DNA from: Cyrtodaria siliqua
Lineage: Eukaryota > Mollusca > Bivalvia > Adapedonta > Hiatellidae
DNA: 64,000 nucleotides
Direction of reading: 5' to 3'
Assembly (NCBI GenBank): GCA_037043455.1
Contig: JAWPHD010001812.1
Span: forward strand, 124,001 to 188,000
The stretch's first letter is position 1, and every line of letters begins with the position of its first letter. A program made the position numbers and the translations under genes. Below are positions 46,230-55,413 of this stretch, in pieces. The notes below the pieces were generated by a model. That model saw only the letters and a list, made by a program, of their open reading frames with translations, did no database searches and was not told the DNA's origin.

Positions 46230-47562
46230 CTGGATATCTGATTATCTCTCAACCCGATCTCAAAGAGTCCGTGTTGGATCTGCAACCTCCGAGTCAAAAA
46301 CTGTAACTGCCGGAGTTCCTCAAGGCTCTGTCTTGGGCCCACTTTTATTTTTGATATATGTAAATGATATTGCCGAAAACATGCTGAGTATAACACGTTT
46401 ATTTGCTGACGACAGTTCGCTATCAGTCTCAACATCTAGTATAAACGACATGGAAGGAATCCTTAATCATGATCTAGTAATGATTACGCAATGGTCAAAT
46501 CAATGGCTTGTACAATTTAATCCTGCCAAAACAGAAGTAATGTTCTTTTCTTTAATTAATAATGATCGTCGTCCAACTTTATATCTAGACAATGTCCCGT
46601 TGACTTTTGTTGACAACCATAAACATTTAGGAGTAACATTAAGTTATAACGGAAAATGGCACGAACACATTAGCAATATTATTGCTTCTGCTTCAAAGGT
46701 TCTTGGTTTAATACGAATACTTAAATATAAAGTAGCTCGTAAAACACTTAATCAGATATACTTGTGTTATATGCGTCCAATATTAGAATATGCTTCCATT
46801 ACATGGGATGGATGTACTTCTTTCGAAAAAGATAGCTTGGAAAAGTTACAATATGAAGCAGCTCGTATTGTGACGGGACTGACTCGTTCAGTATCAATAC
46901 ATCGTTTAATATCTGAAATAGGATGGGTATCACTTTCCGATAGAAGGAAAATGCAAAAACTTATTTCAGTCTATAATGTTAAAAGATCCGTTCCAAATTA
47001 TATCTCAAACATCTTTCCGCAGCTAGTAGGAGATGTCAGTGCATACCCTCTCAGAAATAACGACAACTATGCCACTATTGCTAGGAGAACTGAAATATAC
47101 AACAAATCGTTTGTTCCGTCTTCTCTTAAACTATGGAATAATCTGTCAGTAGAAATACGAAACTCGGAATCTATATCAATTTTCAAGAGAAGACTATTAA
47201 CATCTGTATTTCCGAGTACAAAGGTACCAAAATACTACTTAAGTGGCCAACGTTTATTTTCTGTTTTACATGCCAAAATGAGGAATTTGTGTAGTAATCT
47301 TAATAGTGATTTATACCTTAATCATTTACGCGATTCACCCGTTTGCGAGTGCGGATTTGAAGTAGAAGATGCTGAACATTATTTTTTCCAGTGTAAAACT
47401 TTTTTCACATACCGGCTCCAACTCTTTCAATCCACCCGCCATTTACACCCGTTAAATATAAGAACAATCCTTTATGGTCTCGAACAGTTAACTGACAGAG
47501 GAAATGAATCTCTCTTCGAAGCAGTTCAAACATATATACGCGAAACACATAGGTTTACATAA
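46230..47562 (+). pseudogene. Reverse transcriptase, C-terminal two thirds (LINE ORF2 remnant)
   Basis: The frame is open from the truncation point to a stop at 47562 (about 443 codons), with no disabling change. The first clear element residues are WISDYLS. Reverse transcriptase landmarks follow in order: GVPQGSVLGPLLF (palm motif B) and FADDSS (catalytic motif C; F replaces the usual Y of YADD), then the thumb region with LGV and QIYLCYMRPILEYAS. Near the end is a cysteine-histidine cluster, CEC..E..EH..FQC, the zinc-knuckle-like tail of this LINE group. The fingers with the first RT motifs and the whole endonuclease are missing, so it cannot act alone. The in-frame ATG at 46159 lies in the flanking MITE and is accidental. 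The group resembles Jockey/CR1-type elements; the exact clade is uncertain. Confidence 0.9.
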
Positions 47563-47976
47563 TCTGTCTCTGTTGTTTTTCAACAATCTACACGTACTAT
47601 GCGCGTACACTATATTTTGAAAATGTTTTCTAGATAGCGTTCAGGCGTTCTTAAACTGACTGAATTCAAATTGGGTGTAAACTAGTCTTTCTCACTATTC
47701 TCACTATTCTATCCTCTCTCTTTCTCTATTATGTTTTCTCTTTATATTGTATTTACTTATTCAGCTTTATTCTATATCAATGTATTTGCCATTGTATTTT
47801 ATTTTATTACTCTCAGCCATATACATTCGCAATTTTAAAATGCTAACTGGGAAGGGTTTAATCTAATGTTGGTAGAACTTGTTACCCTACCCATTTGTCA
47901 TTATAATATGTCTATCGTATATATGTTTATATTTGCTCTGTTTGTAAAATATTGGCAATAAAATATGTTTAAATCA
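46230..47976 (+). mobile_element. 5'-truncated non-LTR retrotransposon (LINE)
   Basis: 1747 bp flanked by the 12-bp target-site duplication ATTAAGCTCGGC (46218-46229 and 47977-47988). It is cut at the 5' end within the reverse transcriptase and complete at the 3' end, which finishes 'TTGGCAATAAAATATGTTTA' without a poly(A) tail. The 3' UTR runs from 47563. The truncation, the target duplication and the intact frame are as expected from target-primed reverse transcription. The LINE inserted into the MITE above and is therefore younger than it. Confidence 0.9.
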
Positions 47977-48075
47977 ATTAAGCTCGGCACGAAAACGAAG
48001 AGAGCCGAGCCATTCCTCGTTTTTTAAGCCTCGCCTAATAAACTTGATTGTAAAAGGCACTGACATAATATTCTC

Positions 48076-48175
48076 TATATGTACTGATGCATATGATGGG
48101 TTTATATCGGGGTGTTCGCGGTTTGGGAGCATGGCAAGTTTGTTGTAATTAACATTTCATTAAAATTACTGTTGA
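48076..48175 (+). repeat. ~100-bp direct repeat, right copy
   Basis: Matches 45945-46045; it differs by 'CGGGGTGTTCGCGGTTTGGG' versus 'CTGGGGTATACACGGTTTGG'. The 187-bp satellite resumes immediately after it. Confidence 0.85.
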
Positions 48176-48315
48176 CCAATATTTGTTCGCTCATCTCTCA
48201 TGTCAACTTCAATCATGAGTCAATAGTATAACCAGTAAAACTCTATTAAATCAGAGCGGCACCATTGTTAGAGGATAATAACCGCTGGGGAATAACTGGA
48301 CACAACCGGGAATAT
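48176..48315. repeat. 187-bp satellite resumes (partial monomer)
   Basis: 'CGCTCATCTCTCATGTCAAC', 'AGAGCGGCACCATTGTTAGA' and 'AACCGCTGGGGAATAACTGG' show that the array continues in the same orientation on the far side of the 2.6-kb insertion block. Confidence 0.9.
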
Positions 48316-48602
48316 ATATATAATATAATATATTGGTGAATTTGTTATACATATCGCATCTAAGCTGGGAGGAAGAAAACATCAAAAATGACAAATAATA
48401 ATATAATATTACAATAACAATACATGGTCCAGTTATTTCCCAGAGGTCTAATCATTTCCTGGCACAATGGTCCTTTAATATGTGTCGTGCAAGAATATAA
48501 TATAGTGTTGCAATGGTTATAACTATCCTATCTCAGTGGTGATGAAAATGTAGAAAACATCAGAAGTGAGAAATAATAACATTAAAACATGAACGTAAAG
48601 CT
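48316..48602. other. AT-rich DNA with an inverted satellite scrap
   Basis: 48424-48475 (ATGGTCCAGTTATTTCCCAG, ATTTCCTGGCACAATGGTCC) reads as a degraded minus-strand piece of the 187-bp monomer. The rest is unassigned. Confidence 0.5.
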
Positions 48603-48720
48603 ACTGCTACTGTTCATTGAAGAAGGTTGCTGTACCGGTAATCGGTGTAAGTAATATGTATTATCATATTAAAATAGTGGATAAGAACTCGTTTAACGTT
48701 CCATCTTTCGTTATGATCCT
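48603..48720 (+). repeat. 117-bp direct repeat left of the hexanucleotide array
   Basis: 'GAAGAAGGTTGCTGTACCGG', 'GGTGTAAGTAATATGTATT' and 'AAGAACTCGTTTAACGTTC' recur right of the array at 49445-49550 with about twelve changes. Each copy is itself preceded by a few TACTGC units. Confidence 0.9.
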
Positions 48721-49445
48721 TACTGCTACTGCTGCTACTACAGCTACTGCTATTGCCACAGCCAATACTGCTACTGCTGCCACTACAGCTACTGCTACTG
48801 CCACTGCCAGTGCCATTGCCACTACTGATACTGCTACTGCCAAAGCCACTACTGCTACTGATACTGCTACTGCTACTGCCACTGCTACTGCCACAGCCAC
48901 TACTGCTACTGCTACTGACAGTGCTACTGCCACTACTGCTACTGCCAAACCCACTACTGCTACTGCTACTGCTACTGCTACTGCTACTGCTACTGCCAAA
49001 GCCACTACTGCCACTGCCACTGCCAAAGCCACTACTGCCACTGCTACTGCCAAAGCCACTACTGCCACTGTTACTGCTACTGCTACTGCCAAATCCACTA
49101 CTGCCACTGCCACTGCTACTGCTACTGCTACTGCTACTGCTACTGCTACTGTTACTGCTACTGCCACTGCCACAGCCACTGCCACTGCCACTACTGCTAC
49201 TACCAAAGCCACTACTGCTACTGCTACTGCTACTGCTACTGCTTCTGCTACTGCTACTGCCACTGCCACTGCCACTGCCACTGCCACTACTGCTACTGCC
49301 AAAGCCACTACTGCTACTGTTACTGCTACTGTTACTGCTACTGCTACTGCTACTGCTACTGCTACTGCTACTGCCACTACTGCTACTGCTACTGCCAAAG
49401 GCACTACTGCTACTGCCACTGTAACTGCTACTGCTACTGTTAATT
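48718..49445. repeat. (TACTGC)n / (CACTGC)n hexanucleotide array, ~730 bp
   Basis: Trinucleotide-phased mixture of TACTGC, CACTGC and CAAAGC units. It is open in three frames, giving Thr-Ala, Val-Ala and Leu-Pro repeats (48617-49447 plus, 48664-49494 minus, 48753-49424 plus). No domain or splice context supports translation. Confidence 0.95.
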
Positions 49446-49566
49446 GAAGAAGGTTGCTGTATCGGTGATCGGTGTAAGTAATATGTATTCTCATATTAAT
49501 AGAGTGGACAAGAACTCGTTTAACGTTCTATCTTTCGTTCTGATCCTTACTGCTACTGCTACTGCC
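49445..49566 (+). repeat. 117-bp direct repeat right of the hexanucleotide array
   Basis: Second copy of 48603-48720. It is followed by a short TACTGC run (49548-49572) that then dies out. Confidence 0.88.
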
Positions 49567-49849
49567 ACTACTGATACAGTGGGTGTTCTCTTGGATATTC
49601 GTACACATTGTGAATTATAACTGTAAAATGCGTGTATACGATATATATAAATAGTAGCCGGAATCATATAGATACGTTGTTTCAGTGGTGATAAGTGTGT
49701 AAGCGAATGGTGTTTGTTGAAATTACCTTTCGTTAGCGTCAAGGGCGGTTTTCTACATTCCTACATCAACCCTCTCTGCTTCTTAGCGGTGTCCGATGCC
49801 TCTCTCTATTACTTTAATACTCTCTATTACTATAGTGTTACTATAATAG

Positions 49850-50225
49850 CGGAACCCGGTGCGTTGTCGGTGTGTACTCTATGATTTGATGCAAGAGTTA
49901 TCATTTGTAGCTCGACTATTCGAAGAATAGGTAGAGCTATTCTCGTCATCCGGGCGTCGTCGTCGGCGTCACACGTTCGGTTAAAGTTTCGCATGCAATT
50001 TACTAACATGCACATATCTCAGGACCCACCTATTGGATTGATTTGAAACTTCAGGAGGTCTTCAGTGTTATCAAACAATTAAGTTTGGGTGAACTCGGAT
50101 GAATTTAATGCAAATTATTGCCCTTGTTTGACTAAGACTGGTTAAAGTTTTGCGTGCAAGTTACTATCAAGCACATATTTCTTGGTGGTTATCAAACAAT
50201 CAAGTAAGATATCTCTTGGTTGAAT
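49850..50225 (+). repeat. CGACTATTCGAAGAAT-type bivalve repeat fragment
   Basis: 'GCTCGACTATTCGAAGAATA', 'GTAGAGCTATTCTCGTCATC' and 'GTCGTCGTCGGCGTCACAC' form the module seen on the minus strand in the repeats at 610-2290 and 37941-39655. It is followed by 'GGTTAAAGTTT(C/T)GC(A/G)TGCAA' twice (49980 and 50142), an imperfect internal duplication. Non-coding. Confidence 0.65.
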
Positions 50226-50230
50226 TTAAG

Positions 50231-50342
50231 TAATATTTATAGCATTATGTTTCGAGTATATGCGATTTATACTGCGTCTCGATGGTGTAGCCCGAAAGTG
50301 CAGTATAAATCGCATATACGAGAAAATAATACTATAAATATA
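50231..50342. mobile_element. 112-bp foldback MITE
   Basis: TAATATTTATAGCATTATGT and CGAGTATATGCGATTTATAC-TGC are mirrored by GCAGTATAAATCGCATATAC and GAGAAAATAATACTATAAAT. The arms are about 45 bp with a loop of about 22 bp. Confidence 0.8.
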
Positions 50343-51480
50343 ACAATCTATATATTCGAGAAAAGTTGATATACATGTTTTATATCATTGCTACTTTTCC
50401 AACTACACAAGCGCTGGTATAACTTACACGGGGCACGGCTGAAATATGCTGACATTTGTACCATGGCCTGTGTCTAATTCTTATGGTTTAAGAAATTTAT
50501 ATCATAAGAACGTGCAACTTGTTATCATGTACATATCTCAGTAACCTCATATGCGATTGATTTGAAACTTCACTAAGGTCTTCGTGTTGTCCAACAGTCT
50601 CAGAGGCATGTCCCATAACTCTGATGGTGATTTTGACAGAAATTTTCCCCCTTTTATGTACTTATATATTTTTCATGTATAACAAACGTCTTGGTTAAAG
50701 CCTTTTTTTCACTTAAAATCTTTAATACCTCAGAAAAAGTTATAGAACTCAAACTTAACACTTACTTGTGGGGGACAAGAGTATTTATTGACAAAGTGGT
50801 GCGAATAGTCGAGCAGGCTGCCGCTGCCTTACGGTCAGCTCTTGTTTTTCTCCCAGTACCTTTCTATTTTCGATGCCATTCATTACCGTATTTTGTAATA
50901 TGCAAATGTATTTTAACAGCATCAACATACAAGAGAATGCAAATTGTACATCGTTGTGAAAGAGAATTGCCTTGCATTCATTATACGATTTTTGATCTCT
51001 AAAATTTCTAAATTAAATGGTTCATGTCATCATGATGCGTTCATTTTGTCATGTCAGTACGAAAATAAATTGGTAAATTAACTTCGAAAAATAGGGGGCG
51101 GGGTGTAGGAAGGAAAACTGATTGTTGCGTAAAGCAAGCCGTACAGTTTGTTTTAACTACCAAAACATAACATAAATATAATATCTTTTAATTGTCTTAA
51201 TTTAAAATATACATGTTTTTAAACGTACCTACGACAGTTCATTTTCGAAATGATATTTTATTGTCCTTAAAGCATCCGTTTGTCCTTAATCCCTATTTTT
51301 ATGCGATCTCTTCAAGACAATTATATAATAATTAAAAATATTTCCTTCTCGTATAGTGGCAACTTAAAATTAAAAAATAATTTCACATGAAAGTTTCTTG
51401 GGTGACCCTCTACCAAGATTTTCAAGCCGAGATGAATGGAGAAAAACATAGCCTCCAGTGTCCAATTGTATAAATGTTGG
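50343..51480. other. Unassigned, probably repeat-derived
   Basis: Phrases such as 'ATATCTCAGTAACCTCATAT' with 'GATTTGAAACTTCAC' resemble 50015-50060, so the first 300 bp belongs to the same repeat family. The 103-codon open frame at 50691-51002 has no recognisable domain and is not called. Confidence 0.45.
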
Positions 51481-51481
51481 T

Positions 51482-51600
51482 TAATTTTTAACCCTGGGTT
51501 TTATTTAACCAAATGTTAAAATACACTAACATGAATGCTATCTGTAATTAGCATTTTAGTTATTTTTAGACTCTTGACTTTAACAACCCAGGGTTAAAAT
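51482..51600. other. Inverted repeat TTAACCCTGGGTT / AACCCAGGGTTAA
   Basis: TTTTTAACCCTGGGTTTTA is mirrored at 51585-51600 (CAACCCAGGGTTAAAAT), about 90 bp apart. The intervening arms pair weakly (AACATGAATGCTATCTG / AATTAGCATTTTAGTT). It may be a decayed foldback element. Confidence 0.5.
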
Positions 51601-51720
51601 ATAACAAGTTTTTACGATTGCTGCATGGAGCGTGGCTTATTTCCTTAGGAGACAAACATTTATCAAGTCTGGTCAATTTTTAGACCAGTGGCGTGAGCTG
51701 TCTGGTCTAAAATAGAGAAC

Positions 51721-51958
51721 TTTTGGGGCGCGTGGTCTGGCGGTAAGGTTGCTGACTTCCGGATCTCTAGGTCCTGTGTTTAATCCCTGATACTGCCACT
51801 TGTCTGTGTTTGCCTTTAGGCAAGACACATCACTCTGCATTGCTACTGCTGCAGGGAAGGTAGGTAATGCGTATAACGTATAAATAATGGCTTCTTATTA
51901 TGTGTTCGTCGCTGAACGTATCTGGTTGTTCACAAATGCGACGTAAAATAAATCTTAT
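51721..51958 (+). mobile_element. tRNA-derived SINE
   Basis: The A box TGGTCTGGCGG (one mismatch to consensus) and a degenerate B box GTGTTTAATCC are 40-odd bases apart, as in a tRNA. Then comes 'GCCTTTAGGCAAGACACATC' with 'CTGCATTGCTACTGC', the conserved central domain of metazoan core SINEs. The tail is 'CGACGTAAAATAAATCTTAT'. The tail GTAAAATAAAT is shared with the SINE at 30272. Confidence 0.75.
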
Positions 51959-51965
51959 CTTTACA

Positions 51966-52980
51966 CATATAGTATATGTGTTGTTATAGTGCAAGCTATG
52001 AATGTCCGTAAAATGTATCTTGTCTGAAATTGCCAGTCCGATTTCAAAATACTGGACACTAATGTTCCTTGAACCCTATATCAAGAATGTTCATGCCGCG
52101 TTTATTCCGAAAAATGTGGACGCCAGGTGGTGGGGTTTATTACGCTTATGAAAACTTTACAATTTGTCTGATTTTAGATAAATTCACTGAAAGCTTCCTT
52201 GGATTACCATCTACCAGGCTTGATCAATCTAGCTGTATCTTTTCGTTTCAAACATGGCTTTCAGGGAGCTTGGCTTATTATTCCTAATTAATAATTGCCA
52301 AGAATGTTCATTGGGCGATTTTTTTCCAAAGTTGATTCGTAATAAAATATAGCCCAAGTGACAGGGTTTAAATACATCGTCGGATACCCACATGTGATCT
52401 CGTTACGTTACTCTCCAGTCATCACTGATGACTAAAGTGTAGCGGACAGAATCAGTCGTCGGTATCCGAAGATGTTTTTGTTACTATCACTACCTACTAT
52501 AGCAACCATTTGTAATCATAGCAACCACTCGTGTGACCATAACAACCACGGATCATTATATAATCCAGTTAGCGACCTATGGCCACCATGGCCCTCTTGT
52601 TTTAAGTCAAGATCACCGCAAACTAGACCCTTAACCTCAAAATATATATGGAGCAATATAGATGCAATGTCATACAACACATATCTCGCGACGTGTGGGC
52701 ACCTTTTTTTATTTCTAGCTGACATTGGCTTCTAATAAAAGTTTTGAGGCAAGGGTTTTGGACAGGTGCGGGTGGGGATGTGATTTTAAACTTTTTTCTG
52801 TCCTAAAAATCAACAATCCCACAAGGTTTTAGGACTGAAAGAATAACTGTTCTCGAGTTATTGGTCAAACCCTGTTTGCAGTGAAGGTCATCGTGATATT
52901 TACTTGTACCTTCGACCCACTTACACTACAACATGTTAGGGGATCATCAACATGTCATGATCAACGACCCTACAACGTTT
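51966..52980. other. Unassigned non-coding DNA
   Basis: No gene is supported. A short inverted pair TCGGATACCCAC / GTATCCGA lies at 52382 and 52461, and a triplicated 'ATAGCAACCA(T/C)' block lies at 52499-52545. Small open frames on both strands at 52472-52735 have no recognisable features. Confidence 0.45.
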
Positions 52981-52989
52981 GAGAACTGC

Positions 52990-53170
52990 AGCCAACTGTA
53001 TAAAGAAGTTTGCTTAGCCTATAAGGAAGATTGCACATCATATAAAGAAGTTTGCACACCAAATAAAGAATTTTGCTCAGCATATAAAGAAGGTTGCACA
53101 GCATATAAAGAAGTTTGCATAGCATATAAGGAAGTTTGCATAGCATATAAGGAAGTTTGAACAGCATATA
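52990..53170. repeat. 21-bp minisatellite, eight to nine copies
   Basis: Units of AGCATATAAAGAAGTTTGCAC type, 21 bp, with single substitutions. They read as a heptad Y-K-E-V-C-x-A in an open frame from 52933 to 53160. Nothing else supports a gene, and the minus strand is equally open. Confidence 0.9.
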
Positions 53171-53305
53171 GAAAAGTAACTCATGCAAAGACATCTACGT
53201 GGCTCCATACTAAACGCTATTAGTTAATATTTAGGTAAAGTATTAGGTACAGTAGCGTTACTGAAATGGACATGGCAATAATATATAAGTAACGTGTGTG
53301 ATCAC

Positions 53306-53847
53306 AAAGGGAATGTAGCAACACAGCCAAAAAATCTTTATTATTGAGAGTTCTGAAATACTTGAATAAGGGTGAAAGAATTATCAAAATCGGATGATAA
53401 ACAGAAGATATGATCATTTGTAGTTTCTGTTGAATGGATATGGAAGCGGTCATTTTGAGAGCTATGACATCACGGTTCTAAATGACCATGTATGGAATAT
53501 TTATAAATATGAAAATTTACCGATTTATAGGGAAAAAATGACAGCAACTGTATGAAAAATATGTAATACTTAATGGCCATAATGCTTTATATGACCGGTA
53601 AAAAAAATCATTCATTTGCAGTGATTTTCTTCGTTTCAAATGATATTTATTAATTTTCCATATATGGTAATATGGAACTATGACGTCATAGTTCTAAAAA
53701 TGGCGACTCCCATATTTGTTTTAGCAACCTTTAAATGGTCATATCTTTTTTGTTTATCATTCGATTTTGATAATTCTTTCACCTTTTTCCAAGTTTTTCA
53801 GAATTCTCAGTAACAGAGCTGTTCGGCTGTGTCGCTACATTCCCTTT
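53306..53847. mobile_element. 542-bp element with ~180-bp inverted repeats
   Basis: AAAGGGAATGTAGCAACACA at 53306 is mirrored by TGTGTCGCTACATTCCCTTT ending at 53847. The arms stay alignable for about 180 bp (GGTGAAAGAATTATCAAAAT / ATTTTGATAATTCTTTCACC), at an estimated 75% identity. The inner part includes CTATGACGTCATAG. It has no coding capacity and is an old foldback or long-TIR DNA element. Confidence 0.78.
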
Positions 53848-54370
53848 AATAAGGTCCCGTGCAATTGTCTTCGGGATCTATATCTTGGGAGTTATATTCA
53901 TGTACTCAAAAATTAACAACAGTTACCGGAGGACAGCGCGCTCGACTGTTCGCACCGCTTTGTCAGTGAAATTATGCATAACTGGATAAAGTGTCATTAA
54001 CTTAGTTTGTCTACGACATACTTTAAATAAACGATGACATAGATACCCGTTGGACTGCACCCACCTTTTTTCGGAGGCATCCGTTCTGAGCAATAGCAGA
54101 AAAGTTAGGGGTGGATTATTTCATTAAATCTAGTCAACTCCAAAAAATACCTAACTTGTTTCTTGGTTTCGGGTCTTCGTGCTTCCTGAATGGCCTTAAC
54201 ATTGTCGGGGTTAGGTTTCAATATTTGATCCTTCCCGACAACATGACCAGACACTCTATATCTGCGTTATTTATGTGACATTTGCTAGGTTTTGAAGCCA
54301 GATTAAACCGGTGTAGCCAGCAGATTACGCAGGGCTTTACTATGGTCTTCAAATGTTGTTGTAAACATCA
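53848..54370. other. Unassigned non-coding DNA
   Basis: No gene, RNA or repeat is recognised. Confidence 0.45.
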
Positions 54371-54621
54371 GGGTCCATATTCATAAAGCTTCTTAGCAAT
54401 AAGTCAAAATTTATCATTTTTTAAAACATACTTTTTACCATCTTCTTCATATGTTTAATAATGCTAAGGATTAATAAACTACACAGCTTAACGTTTATCT
54501 TAAAATATATGCTCTGTAGTCGCTTAAGAGGTTTATAACATATTTGAAAATATGTAAAAATCTTAAATTTTGACTTAACTAATATATTCTACTAAAGTTG
54601 CTTTATGAATACCTGCCCAGG
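54371..54621. mobile_element. ~250-bp foldback MITE, CATATTCATAAAGC ends
   Basis: CCATATTCATAAAGCTTCTT with 'AAGTCAAAATTTATCATTTT' faces 'AAAATCTTAAATTTTGACTT' and 'TTGCTTTATGAATACC'. Termini of the TATTCATAAAGC type are common in small bivalve foldbacks. Internal 'TTAATAATGCTAAGGATTAA' is also near-palindromic. Confidence 0.7.
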
Positions 54622-54963
54622 ATCTTATACACAAGACTGCCTGTGTTATTCAAGACGTGTTAAGCCTTTAAGACTTTCCTCATCAACATACAGAAGGTAA
54701 TATGTGTGTTTACCAGACCACGATGCATGACATTGAACTTGAAAATTCAAATAGGGAAAATGGGCACAACTTTGTTTAAATGCATGACAGATTCATGACA
54801 CTTTCTTTAGTAACTGTTACGACAGTAAATACATGTGTGGAGTTGCATTCTTTGAATCCGTTTTTCCGTAAAATGTTAAGCAACACTGACGTCTGCCATG
54901 GGTGAGTTGAACAGAAAGTAAGAACGGTACTAGTAAGCTAGGCAAATAAAAAAAGATATGACA

Positions 54964-54981
54964 TTTATTAACTCGTTTATT
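54964..54981 (-). promoter_or_regulatory. Candidate polyadenylation signals for the TRIM gene
   Basis: Two AATAAA hexamers on the minus strand (54981-54976 and 54969-54964) are the first good ones about 430 bp past the stop codon at 55414. If used, the 3' UTR would include the minisatellite at 55080-55413. This is inferred from position only. Confidence 0.3.
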
Positions 54982-55079
54982 AATAACATTAAAACATAAA
55001 GTATACACATTTACAGCATACACGATTAGTACAATAGTATCATGCATTGACATGAATTTTCATTCCCAACTTATGTCTG

Positions 55080-55413
55080 AAGGAGCTTAATCTCTCATTT
55101 CAGTTCAAGACTTACATTCCAAGGCATGCACTCTCACTTCAAGTCATGCTGTCACTCCCAATTCAAACACTATCACGCCCAAGCCAACCATTTCATTTGA
55201 CGTTAAACACTATCACTACCAAGTCAAACACTCGAATTAAGTCAAACACTATTACTCCTAAGTCAAACAATTCATTTGACGTTAAACACTATCACTTCCA
55301 AGTCAAACATTTCATTTAACATTAAACACTATCACTTCAAAGCCAAACATTTCATCTGTTGTTAAACACTATCACTTCCAAGTCAAACACTCCAATTCAG
55401 TCAAACACTATTC
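55080..55413. repeat. AAGTCAAACACTATCACTTCC minisatellite in the putative 3' UTR
   Basis: Imperfect 20-22-bp units (AGTCAAACACTATCACTTCC, AGTCAAACATTTCATTTGAC) repeat about fifteen times, with a 43-bp super-unit (AACATTTCATTTGACGTTAA plus ACACTATCACTTCC-type). It abuts the stop codon of the TRIM exon. Confidence 0.85.

Larger units (their letters stand above)
46184..48073. mobile_element. Foldback MITE (131 bp without its insert) split by a LINE
   Basis: GAATATTATGTCAGTGCCTT at 46184 is mirrored by its reverse complement ending at 48073. The arms match over about 45 bp (CTATCAAGTTTATTA / TAATAAACTTGATTG). Removing the LINE and one copy of its 12-bp target duplication leaves a 131-bp palindromic element with an inner GCTCGGC/GCCGAGC hairpin. 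Confidence 0.8.

Noticed and set aside
48617..49494. Thr-Ala, Val-Ala and Leu-Pro repeat proteins
   Set aside because: All are readings of one TACTGC hexanucleotide array; three frames on two strands are open at once.
50691..51002. 103-codon frame as a gene
   Set aside because: No recognisable domain; the upstream sequence is a bivalve interspersed repeat.
51721..51795. Functional tRNA gene
   Set aside because: The B box is degenerate, the arms do not close, and the SINE central domain follows.
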